In this document: positions 9,095 to 17,938 of the stretch, piece by piece
How the letters are laid out: each line of letters opens with the position of its first letter
Numbering within the stretch: the first letter of the stretch is position 1
NCBI RefSeq assembly: GCF_039536745.1
Contig: NZ_BAAAZE010000007.1
Coordinates: 1-64,000 of the forward strand
Length of the DNA: 64,000 nt
Direction of reading: 5' to 3'
Origin: Actimicrobium antarcticum
GTDB lineage: Bacteria; Pseudomonadota; Gammaproteobacteria; Burkholderiales; Burkholderiaceae_D
Position numbers and translations under genes: made by a program
Notes under the pieces: generated by a model
Databases searched by the model: none
Told to the model about the DNA's origin: nothing
The model's input: only the letters and a program-made list of their open reading frames with translations

Positions 9095-9958
9095 TCAGAT
9101 CCTCTCTGCCTGACCGCGCTTGCGGGTCCAGGCTTGTAACAGGTTAATCGTCAGCAGCAGCGCAAAGGAGGCTGTCAGCATGACCACCGCAATCGCCGTC
9201 GCGCCGGCGTAGTCGTATTGTTCGAGCTTGGTAATAATCAGCAGCGGCGTGATTTCGGACACCATCGGCATGTTGCCGGCGATGAAAATGACTGAGCCGT
9301 ATTCGCCAGTGGCGCGGGCAAACGCCAGTGCAAAGCCGGTCAGCAAGGCTGGCAAAATGGTCGGCATGATGATCCGTACGAAGGTTTGCCAGCGCGATGC
9401 GCCGAGGCTGGCGGCGGCTTCTTCCAGTTCACGTTCGGCGTCCTGCAATACCGGTTGCACGGTGCGCACCACGAACGGCAGGCCGATGAAAGTCAGTGCG
9501 ACGATGATGCCCAGCGGCGTGAATGCAACCTTGATGCCGAGCGGTTCCAGATAGCGGCCGAGCCAGCCATTCGACGAATACAGCGCGGTGAGCGCGATAC
9601 CGGCGACCGCAGTCGGCAACGCGAACGGCAGGTCGACCAGTGCGTCGATGATTTTTTTGCCGGCGAACTCGTAGCGCACCAGCACCCAGGCGACGATGCC
9701 GCCGAAGATCACATTGAGCACCGCACCGATAAACGCCGCGCCGAAGGTCAGTTTGTACGACGCCACCACCCGCTCGGAACTGACCGCGCTCCAGAACGCT
9801 TCCCAGGTCATGCCGAAGGTTTTGAGGAACACTGCAGAGAGCGGCAGCAAGACGATCAGGCTCAGGTAAAACACCGTGAACCCGAGAGACAAATTAAAAC
9901 CGGGCATCACGCGAAACGCCGATGCCCGGCTGGAAGGGGGAGCTGCTGCAGTGGCCAT
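9095..9958 (-). CDS. cysT: Sulfate ABC transporter permease CysT (CysU)
   Basis: A 287-residue permease, first gene of the minus-strand cysTWAB operon. It has about six membrane segments, the EAA loop ELEEAAASLGASRWQTFVRI, and the sulfate-permease motif FARATGEYGSVIFIAGN. It forms the membrane channel with CysW. The 203 bp upstream, to the end of the sulfate-binding protein gene, is the likely promoter region. It contains ATAAGC at 10060-10065, the complement of a GCTTAT motif also found upstream of both binding-protein genes. Confidence 0.96.
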   Translation of the reverse strand: MATAAAPPSSRASAFRVMPGFNLSLGFTVFYLSLIVLLPLSAVFLKTFGMTWEAFWSAVSSERVVASYKLTFGAAFIGAVLNVIFGGIVAWVLVRYEFAGKKIIDALVDLPFALPTAVAGIALTALYSSNGWLGRYLEPLGIKVAFTPLGIIVALTFIGLPFVVRTVQPVLQDAERELEEAAASLGASRWQTFVRIIMPTILPALLTGFALAFARATGEYGSVIFIAGNMPMVSEITPLLIITKLEQYDYAGATAIAVVMLTASFALLLTINLLQAWTRKRGQAERI

Positions 9959-10161
9959 GAATACCTCGTTATTACCGATTCAACTAACAAGGCGCGATGA
10001 TTGCATTCGGACCGAATAACGAAAAGGATTTTTTATGCATGACGTTAGTTGGGTTCCGCATAAGCGATTGACCGTTTTACGATCGCTACGTACGTCACCT
10101 TGAACAGGTTTGCCACAGCGCTTCCGATCGTGCTGCCGGACAATATCCCGACAGCGCAGGC

Positions 10162-11178
10162 TTATTTGCCGGAAGGCAGATAGATCTGGTCGAACACACC
10201 GCCATCGGCGAAGTGGGTTTTTTGTGCTTTGGTCCAGCCATCGGCCACTTCATCGATCGTCAGCAATTGCATCTTCGGGAACTGGCCGGCGAATTTTCTG
10301 ACGGCCTTCTCGCCGGTCGGGCGGTAATAATGTTTGGCCGCGATGTCCTGGCCGGCATCGGAATACAGGTACTGCAAATAAGCCTCGGCCACCTTGCGGG
10401 TGCCGCGCTTGTCGACCACCTTGTCGACGACGGCCACTGGCGGTTCGGCCAGGATGCTGATCGAGGGGGCGACGATGTCCACCTTGTCGGGACCGATTTC
10501 CCTGATAGCCAGCAGGGCTTCGTTTTCCCAGGCGATCAGCACATCGCCGATGCCGCGCTCGACAAACGTGGTGGTTGCACCGCGGGCGCCGGAATCCAGT
10601 ACTGGCACGTTCTTGTAGAGCCTGGACAGGAATTCACGGGCAGTAGTGTCGTTGCCGCCCGGCTGTTTCAGTGCATAGCCCCAGGCCGCAAGATGGTTCC
10701 AGCGTGCGCCACCGGAGGTTTTCGGATTCGGCGTGATCACGGCGACGCCCGGTTTGATCAGGTCGTTCCAGTCCTTGATTCCTTTCGGATTGCCCTTACG
10801 AACCAAAAACACGATGGTCGAGGTGTAGGGCGCGCTGTTATGCGGCAGGCGTTTTTGCCAGTCGGGCGACAACAGGCCGCGTGCGGCAATCGCGTCGATG
10901 TCATAGGCCAGCGCCAGCGTGACGACGTCGGCACCGAGACCATCGATGACGGCGCGGGCCTGTTTGCCGGAGCCGCCATGCGACTGCCGGAAGGTGACCG
11001 TGTCACCACTTTTGGCTTTCCATTGTTTGGCGAAGTCCTGATTAAAATCCTGATATAGCTCGCGGGTTGGGTCGTACGAGACATTGAGCAGCGAGACCTC
11101 GGTGGCGCCGGCAAGATGGGCGGCGGAGGCGAGAATGGCGGCAACGATCAATGACTGGAGTAGTGTTTTGAATGACAT
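10162..11178 (-). CDS. sbp: Periplasmic sulfate-binding protein
   Basis: A 338-residue periplasmic solute-binding protein that captures sulfate for CysTWA. A Sec signal peptide ends near residue 25 (AGA-TEVSLL). The mature protein opens with the family signature LLNVSYDPTRELYQDFN and has the anion-binding segment QSHGGSGKQARAV. It ends 203 bp before cysT on the same strand, so it could be cotranscribed or have its own promoter. A second homologue lies at 14022-15074, with about the same length and motifs. Upstream at 11263-11284 GATATGC occurs twice with 15-bp periodicity around a GCTTAT. Confidence 0.95.
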   Translation of the reverse strand: MSFKTLLQSLIVAAILASAAHLAGATEVSLLNVSYDPTRELYQDFNQDFAKQWKAKSGDTVTFRQSHGGSGKQARAVIDGLGADVVTLALAYDIDAIAARGLLSPDWQKRLPHNSAPYTSTIVFLVRKGNPKGIKDWNDLIKPGVAVITPNPKTSGGARWNHLAAWGYALKQPGGNDTTAREFLSRLYKNVPVLDSGARGATTTFVERGIGDVLIAWENEALLAIREIGPDKVDIVAPSISILAEPPVAVVDKVVDKRGTRKVAEAYLQYLYSDAGQDIAAKHYYRPTGEKAVRKFAGQFPKMQLLTIDEVADGWTKAQKTHFADGGVFDQIYLPSGK

Positions 11179-11316
11179 CGGAGGTTCCTGGGTACGGATA
11201 GTTATCGAGGAACCCAGAGTAGTACCTGCCCTTCCAAACCCGAACGAATGCTTTCGCGGTTCGATATGCGCTTATCAGATATGCTCCGGCTTCCACTTTG
11301 TTTCTAAACCGTAATC

Positions 11317-12081
11317 ATGCAGATCATCGACAACCCGCTTTTTTACGCCGCCGCAATTCCGGCTGTGCTGATCACCAGTATTTCCAAGGGCGGTTTTGCG
11401 GGCGGGCTGGGCATCGTTGCGGTGCCGTTGATGGCGCTGGTGATTTCGCCAACGCAGGCCGCCAGCATCATGTTGCCGATCCTGTGCGTGATGGACCTGA
11501 CGGGCTTCGTGACCTGGCGCAAGCGCTGCGATCCGGCCTTGCTTAAACTGCTGTTGCCGGGCGCGCTGATCGGCATTCTGATTGGTGCGCTGATGTTCCG
11601 TCATCTCAATGATGCAATGGTGACGGCGATGGTCGGCGTGATGGCGCTGCTGTTCGCCCTGAATTACTGGCTCAAGGGCTTGATTCGTTCGCCGGTACAT
11701 TTGCCGGACCCCGCCAGCGCCGGATTATGGTCGTTCCTGTCCGGCTTCACGAGCTTTGTCTCCCATGCGGGCGGGCCGCCGATGGCGATCTATCTGCTGC
11801 CAAAAAATCTCGACAAGGCCGTGTATGTCGGCACCGTGACAATCCTGTTTACCACCATCAATTACGCCAAGATCGTGCCGTATGCGCTGCTCGGCCAATT
11901 GACGCTGGACAACCTCGCAACCGCCGCCGTGCTGTCGCCGCTGGCACCGATCGGTGTCAGGCTGGGCGCCTGGCTGCATGACAGGATCGATGCGAAGGTG
12001 TTCTACCGGATTTCGTATGGATTCCTGTTGCTGACCGGGCTGAAACTGAGCTGGGATGGCCTGCGCCACTTGCTGGGCTAA
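11317..12081 (+). CDS. TauE/SafE-family anion permease
   Basis: A 254-residue membrane protein with about seven to eight helices and the TauE/SafE pattern: an early SKGGFAGGLG segment, then a second half with GFTSFVSHAGGPPMA. Family members export sulfite, sulfoacetate or other anions, or act as permeases. It is divergent from the sulfate-binding protein gene with a 138-bp shared intergenic region, and lies beside the cys operon, so a role in sulfur-anion movement is a fair inference. The substrate cannot be read from sequence. Confidence 0.88.
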   Translation: MQIIDNPLFYAAAIPAVLITSISKGGFAGGLGIVAVPLMALVISPTQAASIMLPILCVMDLTGFVTWRKRCDPALLKLLLPGALIGILIGALMFRHLNDAMVTAMVGVMALLFALNYWLKGLIRSPVHLPDPASAGLWSFLSGFTSFVSHAGGPPMAIYLLPKNLDKAVYVGTVTILFTTINYAKIVPYALLGQLTLDNLATAAVLSPLAPIGVRLGAWLHDRIDAKVFYRISYGFLLLTGLKLSWDGLRHLLG

Positions 12082-12505
12082 CCCAGCCCTTTCGCGTTAG
12101 GCCTGACGTGCAAATTTCACCATGCAAGTTCAGTTATCGACGACCGTACAACGACCTGACAGGAAACTTGACGCGTGTTGGGCTTTGCAGCCCAATCTAC
12201 AATTCGGCAACATAAGCGACGCTTTTAGCGTGCAAATTTCACCATGCAAACCACCGACTGTTGGGCTGCAGAGCCCAACATGCGTCAAGCGCCCCATTCG
12301 GTCATCGCTACCGGAAGCAGTTTTCGCTGCGCCGTGCAGCATCTGACTTGGTACTTCGGAGTGATTACAACGTCAGCTATCGACGACCGCACAACGACCT
12401 GACGGGGAACTTGACGCATGTTGGGCTTTGCAGCCCAACCTACAATTCGGCAACATAAGCGACGCTTTTTCTGCCCCCTGAAGTCGATGTTGAATTGGCT
12501 GCTTG
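12082..12505. repeat. Repeat-filled intergenic region with TTGGGCT palindromes
   Basis: This gene-free stretch separates convergent tauE-like and MFS genes. A 96-bp sequence at 12131-12226 recurs at 12374-12469 with about nine in ten bases identical. Each copy contains the hairpin core TTGGGCTTTGCAGCCCAA followed by CTACAATTCGGC. A third, inverted core lies near 12262-12298, and a CGTGCAAATTTCACCATGCA segment occurs twice (near 12108 and 12229). The same core reappears at about 58617-58652 and 58774-58809, so this is a dispersed family. Confidence 0.88.
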
Positions 12506-13756
12506 CTAGCTCCTGTTGTCCTGGTCTTTGCTGACATGCGGAAACCGATCCATCTTCGATAACACCGGAAACCCGAGCGCCCACGCAGCAGTCACTGCCA
12601 GTGTTGCCACGCCGCCGATCAGGATCGCCGGCACCAGCCCGAACCAGCCGGCAGTGATGCCGGACTCGAATTCACCGAGCTCGTTGGAGGCACCGATAAA
12701 CACCGCATTGACGGCGCTGACCCGACCGCGGATGGCGTCCGGGGTTTCGTACTGCACCAGCAAATGCCGGATAAAAACGCTGACCATGTCGCCCACGCCC
12801 ATCAACACCAGCGCAATCAATGCCACCGTCATGCTGCTGGTCAGCCCCAGTACCACGGTGCCGGCACCAAACAAAGCCACGCCACCGAACATCCACTGCC
12901 CGACCCGGCGCGAGATCGGCCAGAACGTCAGTGCGATCGACGTGATGGCAGCACCGACTGCTGGCGCGGTACGCAGCAAGCCCAGTCCGGTCGGGCCGAC
13001 ATGCAGGATATCGCTGGCAATCGCCGGCAAGAGCGCCGTGGCGCCGCCAAACAGCACCGCAAACAGATCCAGGGAAATCGCTCCGAGCACGACCGGGCGC
13101 GACCAGACGAAGCGCAAACCTTCCAGCAAACTGTGCAAGGTGGGCGGTTCGCGATGGGTCACTTGCGGCGTGGTGCAGGTCATCAGCATCAGGCCCGTGG
13201 CCAGCGTCAGCAGCGCGGCGACGATCAGATAAACCGTGGTTGGCCCCGCCAGATACAGCAGTCCGCCGAGTACCGGCCCGACAATCACGGCAACATGAAA
13301 CGACGATGAACTGAGCGCCACCGCTTTGCTGAAACTGTCTTTCGGGACCATGTTGATCAGGATCGCCTGGCTGGCAGGCATCATGAAGGCGCGCGCACTA
13401 CCGAACAGCACCAGCACCGCAAAAATCGGCCAGACCACTGTCAGGTTCAAAAAGGTAAATGCCAGCAACCCGAGCCCGCATACGAACTGGGCCACAAAGC
13501 AGCCGATGATGATCTTGCGGCGGTCGTAACGGTCGGCGGCATGGCCGGCAAACAGGATCAGCAACAGGAACGGCGCGAACTGCGCCAGGCCGATCAGCCC
13601 GAGATCAAACACATTCCCGGTCATCGCATACACCTGCCAGCCTATCGCGACGCTTTGCATCTGCACGGCCAGCGTGGCGAGCAGACGGGCCGATAAATAG
13701 AACCTGAAATTGCGGTGACGCAGAACGCCGAAGCGGTCACTGCCTGTTGATGCCAT
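12506..13756 (-). CDS. MFS transporter, EntS-like
   Basis: A 416-residue major facilitator protein with about 12 helices. The A-motif region after helix 2 reads GHAADRYDRRKI. The N-terminus (FGVLRHRNFRFYLSARLLA) and overall pattern fit the EntS/DUF894 group of exporters that includes siderophore and drug pumps. It is convergent with the TauE/SafE gene across a repeat-rich intergenic region and divergent from the second sulfate-binding protein. No substrate can be assigned from sequence or neighbours. Confidence 0.88.
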   Translation of the reverse strand: MASTGSDRFGVLRHRNFRFYLSARLLATLAVQMQSVAIGWQVYAMTGNVFDLGLIGLAQFAPFLLLILFAGHAADRYDRRKIIIGCFVAQFVCGLGLLAFTFLNLTVVWPIFAVLVLFGSARAFMMPASQAILINMVPKDSFSKAVALSSSSFHVAVIVGPVLGGLLYLAGPTTVYLIVAALLTLATGLMLMTCTTPQVTHREPPTLHSLLEGLRFVWSRPVVLGAISLDLFAVLFGGATALLPAIASDILHVGPTGLGLLRTAPAVGAAITSIALTFWPISRRVGQWMFGGVALFGAGTVVLGLTSSMTVALIALVLMGVGDMVSVFIRHLLVQYETPDAIRGRVSAVNAVFIGASNELGEFESGITAGWFGLVPAILIGGVATLAVTAAWALGFPVLSKMDRFPHVSKDQDNRS

Positions 13757-13930
13757 GACTGACCTTGAAGTGCGTGAAGGAAGGTCGCCATCTTACCGAA
13801 TAGTAAGACTCGGTAACGGTGATGCAGTGGATTTCAGCGCCAGTGTTGTGCCGAAAAAAATCCACCCACTTCGGGTTCACGCACTGTCCAGTCGGTTCCC
13901 AGGCGTGCTTCATGTTGGGGCTGGATTCAA

Positions 13931-13950
13931 AAGCTTATCTTTAAGCTTAT
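13931..13950 (+). promoter_or_regulatory. Repeated AAGCTTAT upstream of second sulfate-binding gene
   Basis: AAGCTTAT occurs at 13931-13938 and again at 13943-13950, about 70-90 bp before the chosen start of the binding protein. GCTTAT also lies upstream of the first binding-protein gene (11270-11275), and its complement lies upstream of cysT (10060-10065). A sulfur-responsive operator, perhaps for CysB, is a guess from this co-occurrence only. Confidence 0.3.
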
Positions 13951-14021
13951 GACAAATGAGTTGTTGGCTTTGCGCTGCACTGTTCGGACAATCGTGGCTT
14001 CATTCATTCAGGGCACCAGTC

Positions 14022-15074
14022 ATGTCAACATTGCTTCTCCAGCCAGCTGCATCTGGCAATCGTCCTTTCCTGCGTGGCCTTGGCCGCCTTCTGCTACTGG
14101 CTGGCGCAACCGCGTCGCTCTCGTTCGCCCTCCCCGCCGTCGCTGCAGACACCGTCCTGCTCAACGTGTCCTATGACGTCACGCGTGAACTGTTCAAGGA
14201 CATCAATCCCGCCTTCATCGCCGACTGGAAAAAAACCACCGGTGAAACCCTCACCGTGAACCAGTCACATGGCGGTTCGAGCAAGCAGGCACGTTCGGTC
14301 GCTGATGGACTGGAAGCCTCGGTCGTGACGATGAACCAGGCCAACGACATCGACATGCTGGCTGACCGCGGCGTGGTGGCGGCCGACTGGTCCAAAAAAT
14401 TCCCGAATGGTGCAGCGCCGTTCTATTCGACCATGGTGTATCTGGTCCGCAAGGGCAATCCGAAGCAGATCAAGGGCTGGGACGATCTGGTCAAGCCGGG
14501 TATCAAGGTCATCATTCCGAATCCAAAGACGGCCGGTAACGGTCGCTATACCTACCTGGCAGCCTGGGGCTACGTCATCAAAAAAGGCGGTACCGAAGCA
14601 CAGGCACGCGAGATGGTGACGCGCCTGTTCAAGAATGTGCCTATCCTCGATGCCGGCGGTCGCGCCGCAACCACCACGTTCACCCAGCGAGCCATCGGCG
14701 ATGTGCTGGTGACGTTCGAAAATGAAGTGCAACTGGTACGCAAGGAATTCGGTGACGATTTTGATGTGGTCTATCCGGACATGTCGATCCTCGCGGAGTC
14801 ACCGGTGGCCGTGGTCGACAAGGTGGTCGACAAGCGTGGTATTCGCAAACAGGCAACCGGCTATCTGCAATTCCTGTACTCGCCACAAGGTCAGGAAATC
14901 GCCGCGCAGCATTTCCTGCGTCCGCGCCTCGACAGCGTGACCAAAAAATACCAGGCTAATTTCAAGCCGATCAAGCTGTTTACTGTCGACGAGGTGTTTG
15001 GCGGATGGCGTCAGGCGCAGAAACGCCATTTTGATGATGGCGGCGAATTCGACAAGATCTATTCGAGCAAGTAA
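14022..15074 (+). CDS. Second periplasmic sulfate-binding protein
   Basis: From the ATG at 14022 the product is 350 residues. Longer in-frame starts exist upstream (13956), but this one places a clear signal peptide at the N-terminus, cut near AVA-ADTVLLN. The mature protein shows LLNVSYDVTRELFKDINP and NQSHGGSSKQARSV and closely resembles the product of 10162-11178. It presumably delivers sulfate or a related oxyanion to the CysTWA channel. The two copies may differ in affinity or anion. It is monocistronic by position. Confidence 0.93.
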   Translation: MSTLLLQPAASGNRPFLRGLGRLLLLAGATASLSFALPAVAADTVLLNVSYDVTRELFKDINPAFIADWKKTTGETLTVNQSHGGSSKQARSVADGLEASVVTMNQANDIDMLADRGVVAADWSKKFPNGAAPFYSTMVYLVRKGNPKQIKGWDDLVKPGIKVIIPNPKTAGNGRYTYLAAWGYVIKKGGTEAQAREMVTRLFKNVPILDAGGRAATTTFTQRAIGDVLVTFENEVQLVRKEFGDDFDVVYPDMSILAESPVAVVDKVVDKRGIRKQATGYLQFLYSPQGQEIAAQHFLRPRLDSVTKKYQANFKPIKLFTVDEVFGGWRQAQKRHFDDGGEFDKIYSSK

Positions 15075-15098
15075 CAAGCAACCAGCAGGAAAGCAGCG

Positions 15099-15503
15099 CT
15101 ACCAGTTCCACCCCAGCAGCGGCGCGACGATCACCACCCACGTCGTCGCCGCCAGCGTGAACGTCAGGAAGACCGCCGCACTACCGAAGTCCTTGGCGTT
15201 CTTCGACAGCGGATTGCGCTCCAGCGAGACCCGGTCGACGACGGCTTCGATGGCCGAATTGAGCAACTCGACCACCAGCACCAGCACGAACACCCCGATC
15301 AACATCAGCTTCTGCAAGGCCGGTAACGGCAGGCACAGCGCGACGATGGTTGCCACCACCATGACCAGCAGCTCCTGGCGGAATGCATGCTCGCCTTTCC
15401 ATGCAGCCTTGAAACCTTCCATCGAATAAAAAAATGCACCGACGATGCGCTTGGCGCCGGACTTGCTCTTGAAACTGCTGATCGGTTGCGGTTTATCGCT
15501 CAT
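15099..15503 (-). CDS. dgkA: Diacylglycerol kinase DgkA
   Basis: From the internal ATG at 15503 (MSDKPQPIS) the product is 134 residues, close to the usual length; an upstream start at 15542 would add 13 residues unlike the family. It has a short amphipathic N-terminus, three hydrophobic helices and the catalytic motif ELLNSAIEAVVDRVSLE, followed by a K-D-x-G-S-A-A segment. It phosphorylates diacylglycerol to phosphatidate, recycling lipid released by membrane-derived glycan synthesis at the inner membrane. It is convergent with the sulfate-binding gene. Confidence 0.94.
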   Translation of the reverse strand: MSDKPQPISSFKSKSGAKRIVGAFFYSMEGFKAAWKGEHAFRQELLVMVVATIVALCLPLPALQKLMLIGVFVLVLVVELLNSAIEAVVDRVSLERNPLSKNAKDFGSAAVFLTFTLAATTWVVIVAPLLGWNW

Positions 15504-15755
15504 GCGGCACCTGGTAATTGCGTTGAATGACACGTTGGACAATGCACGAACACGGCGACTGCATCGCGCTCGGACCGGCCACAGTGGCCGCAGTTTAACA
15601 GCACCCGCACCGAACTCCGGTACCGCGTTCCACCAAAAAAACCAGCCTGTCCACTGGTCGATTCATCAGCGATACATGATCCGCACTTGCTCGGGATTTT
15701 GGCTATTTTTCCGCATTGTGGTATAAACGACGCCACTTACCTTCCCCATCGCTCC

Positions 15756-16544
15756 ATGACAATTCAATCCAGCCAAGACACCGACAAGACCTCCATACAG
15801 GTCATCGAACGCCTGAACTCCCTGCTTGATGCGCTGGCACGCTATCCCGACCCGGTCAGTCTGAAGCAGCTGTCGGCCGATACAGGCCTGCATCCATCCA
15901 CGGCGCATCGCATCCTCAATGATCTGGTGCTCAAGCGACTCGTCGAACGCGCCGAACCGGGTGCCTATCGCCTCGGCATGCGCTTGCTGGAGTTGGGCAA
16001 TGTCGTCAAGAGTCGCCTGAACGTGCGCGAAGCGGCGCTTGACTTCATGCGGGCACTGCATCGTAAAACCCAGCAGACCGTGAATCTGTCGGTGCGCCAG
16101 GGCGACGAAATCGTCTATATCGACCGGGCCTTTTCCGAGCGATCCGGCATGCAGGTGGTACGTGCAATTGGTGGCCGAGCGCCACTGCACCTGACTTCGA
16201 CAGGCAAACTGTTCCTGTCAGTCGACGATCCGAAATCGGTGCGGTCGTATGCGACGCGCACCGGCCTGTCGGGTCACAACAAAAATTCGATTACGGAACT
16301 GACCACGCTGGAGCGTGAGCTCAGCCTGGTGCGGGCGCGCGGTTTTGCGCGTGACAACGAAGAACTGGAACTGGGCGTGCGCTGCATGGCCGCCGGCATT
16401 CGTGACGATTCGGGCCGACTGATTGCCGGCCTGTCGATTTCCGCGCCGGCCGACCGTCTGCAGGAGGATTGGCTGGAAGACCTGATGCTGACGGTAAACC
16501 AGATTTCGGCGGTACTCGGTTATACGGTGCAGGAACCATCCTGA
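15756..16544 (+). CDS. IclR-family transcriptional regulator
   Basis: From the ATG at 15756 the product is 262 residues, typical for IclR proteins. An N-terminal winged helix (VSLKQLSADTGLHPSTAHRI) is followed by the IclR effector domain, with DEIVYIDRAFSE, the glycine-rich RAPLHLTSTGKLFL and the terminal ISAPADRL block. IclR proteins usually control catabolic genes in response to small aromatic or carboxylic effectors. No obvious target operon is adjacent: the next gene is convergent pbpG beyond a shared terminator. Effector unknown. Confidence 0.9.
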   Translation: MTIQSSQDTDKTSIQVIERLNSLLDALARYPDPVSLKQLSADTGLHPSTAHRILNDLVLKRLVERAEPGAYRLGMRLLELGNVVKSRLNVREAALDFMRALHRKTQQTVNLSVRQGDEIVYIDRAFSERSGMQVVRAIGGRAPLHLTSTGKLFLSVDDPKSVRSYATRTGLSGHNKNSITELTTLERELSLVRARGFARDNEELELGVRCMAAGIRDDSGRLIAGLSISAPADRLQEDWLEDLMLTVNQISAVLGYTVQEPS

Positions 16545-16582
16545 CGCGTGACCGGGCGCTGCAGAGTACTGGCAGCACAAGT

Positions 16583-16613
16583 AAAAAAGCGAACCTTCCG
16601 GTTCGCTTTTTTT
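16583..16613. terminator. Bidirectional rho-independent terminator
   Basis: The stem AAGCGAACC/GGTTCGCTT encloses a TTCC loop, with a T run on the plus side and an A run on the other, so it can end both the IclR gene and convergent pbpG. Confidence 0.92.
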
Positions 16614-17745
16614 AACTGTGGACCATCGGAACACTGCGTGACGCGGGCGCCGCGAGCGGATTGGTCAGGTTCTCCGGCTTGAGGGCCTCGATCCATTTAC
16701 GAATCCTGCCCGCATCCGCCAGCCGTGACTGCTTGCCTTTTGAATCAAGGAATGCCATCACGATCGGCCGGCCTTCGATATTCGCCAGCATGACCAGGCA
16801 ACGTCCTGCTTCATTGATATAACCGGTTTTTTGCAGGCCGATATCCCAGCTCGGATTGGCCACCAGATGATTGGAGTTGGAGTACTGCAGCGAGCGTCCA
16901 CCCGGCTCGACCACATACTTGGTATCGGTCGAATACTGGCTGATGATGGCATGCTGATGGGCGGCGATGACAAGCTTGGCGAGGTCCTGTGCACTAGCCA
17001 CGTTGTGGCTGGACAGGCCGGTAGAATCGACATAGCGCGTGTCATTCATTCCCAATGATTTTGCTTTGGCGTTCATCGCCGCCACGAAAGCGGGCAAGCC
17101 ACCCGGATAATTGCGGCCCAGCGCAGAGGCGGCCCGGTTCTCCGAACTCATCAGCGCAATGTGCAGCATGTTTGCGCGGGACAACTGCGAGCCGACCCGC
17201 AGGCGTGACGATGAATTTTTTTCCTTGTCGATATCGTCGTTGGTCACTTCGATCATCTCATCCATGTTCTGGTGCGACTCAACAACGACCATGCTGGTCA
17301 TCAGCTTGGTAATCGAGGCAATCGGCAAGGCGACATTGGCATTTTTTTCGAACAGTACTTTGGAGTTGGATTGGTCCATGACCAAGGCGACGCTGGATTT
17401 CAGGTCCAGCGGATCGCGCGTCAGATTCAAGCCGGCAAGGTCGCCGGCACTGACCACTGGCGGCACCGGCGGAATGACCGGGCCAGCGGCGACGCGCTGA
17501 TAGGTCACCCGTTTTTTGCCCTTGACCACGCGCACATGACGCACCAGCTTTTCTTCTTTTGCCAGGGACGGCGCTGCAGCTGCAGAACGTTTTCGGCTGG
17601 CCTTGGATTTGCTAGCGGAAGATTTCTTTACCGCATGTTTTTTCGCAGATGCCGAGGCGCCTGACTGGCCAGCAGCGTTCGCCGACGTCCCCTGGGAAAC
17701 AAACATGGAGAACATTAGCAGCAATACCAGCGCGGATTTGGACAT
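16612..17745 (-). CDS. pbpG: D-alanyl-D-alanine endopeptidase PBP7
   Basis: A 377-residue periplasmic peptidase of the S11 penicillin-binding family that cuts D-Ala-meso-diaminopimelate cross-links in peptidoglycan. A signal peptide occupies about residues 1-25. A long Lys/Ser/Ala-rich linker (about 30-85) follows. The three active-site motifs are present: S144-I-T-K147, S201-E-N203 and K306-T-G308. The basic linker is longer than in enteric PBP7 and may bind the wall. The 3' end reaches into the terminator shared with the IclR gene. Confidence 0.94.
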   Translation of the reverse strand: MSKSALVLLLMFSMFVSQGTSANAAGQSGASASAKKHAVKKSSASKSKASRKRSAAAAPSLAKEEKLVRHVRVVKGKKRVTYQRVAAGPVIPPVPPVVSAGDLAGLNLTRDPLDLKSSVALVMDQSNSKVLFEKNANVALPIASITKLMTSMVVVESHQNMDEMIEVTNDDIDKEKNSSSRLRVGSQLSRANMLHIALMSSENRAASALGRNYPGGLPAFVAAMNAKAKSLGMNDTRYVDSTGLSSHNVASAQDLAKLVIAAHQHAIISQYSTDTKYVVEPGGRSLQYSNSNHLVANPSWDIGLQKTGYINEAGRCLVMLANIEGRPIVMAFLDSKGKQSRLADAGRIRKWIEALKPENLTNPLAAPASRSVPMVHS

Positions 17746-17938
17746 CAGGAGCTCTCAGGAATAGGCGAAGATTTTCGTCTTTCAGTGTAGCAAAAAGGAG
17801 CACATGTGCAAACAAATTAGGAGGTTAGCGCAAACAATTAACCTGTTTTCGCATTCACAATCGCCTGTCAATTCCAGGCCGGCAGCACGGGTATTCCGGC
17901 ACTACCGGCCAACATCTGCCAACCACCGCCTTTCGCGG

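Noticed and set aside
13755..13952. A 65-codon frame before the second sulfate-binding gene
   Set aside because: It lies in the promoter region and lacks a ribosome site or homology that I can recognise.
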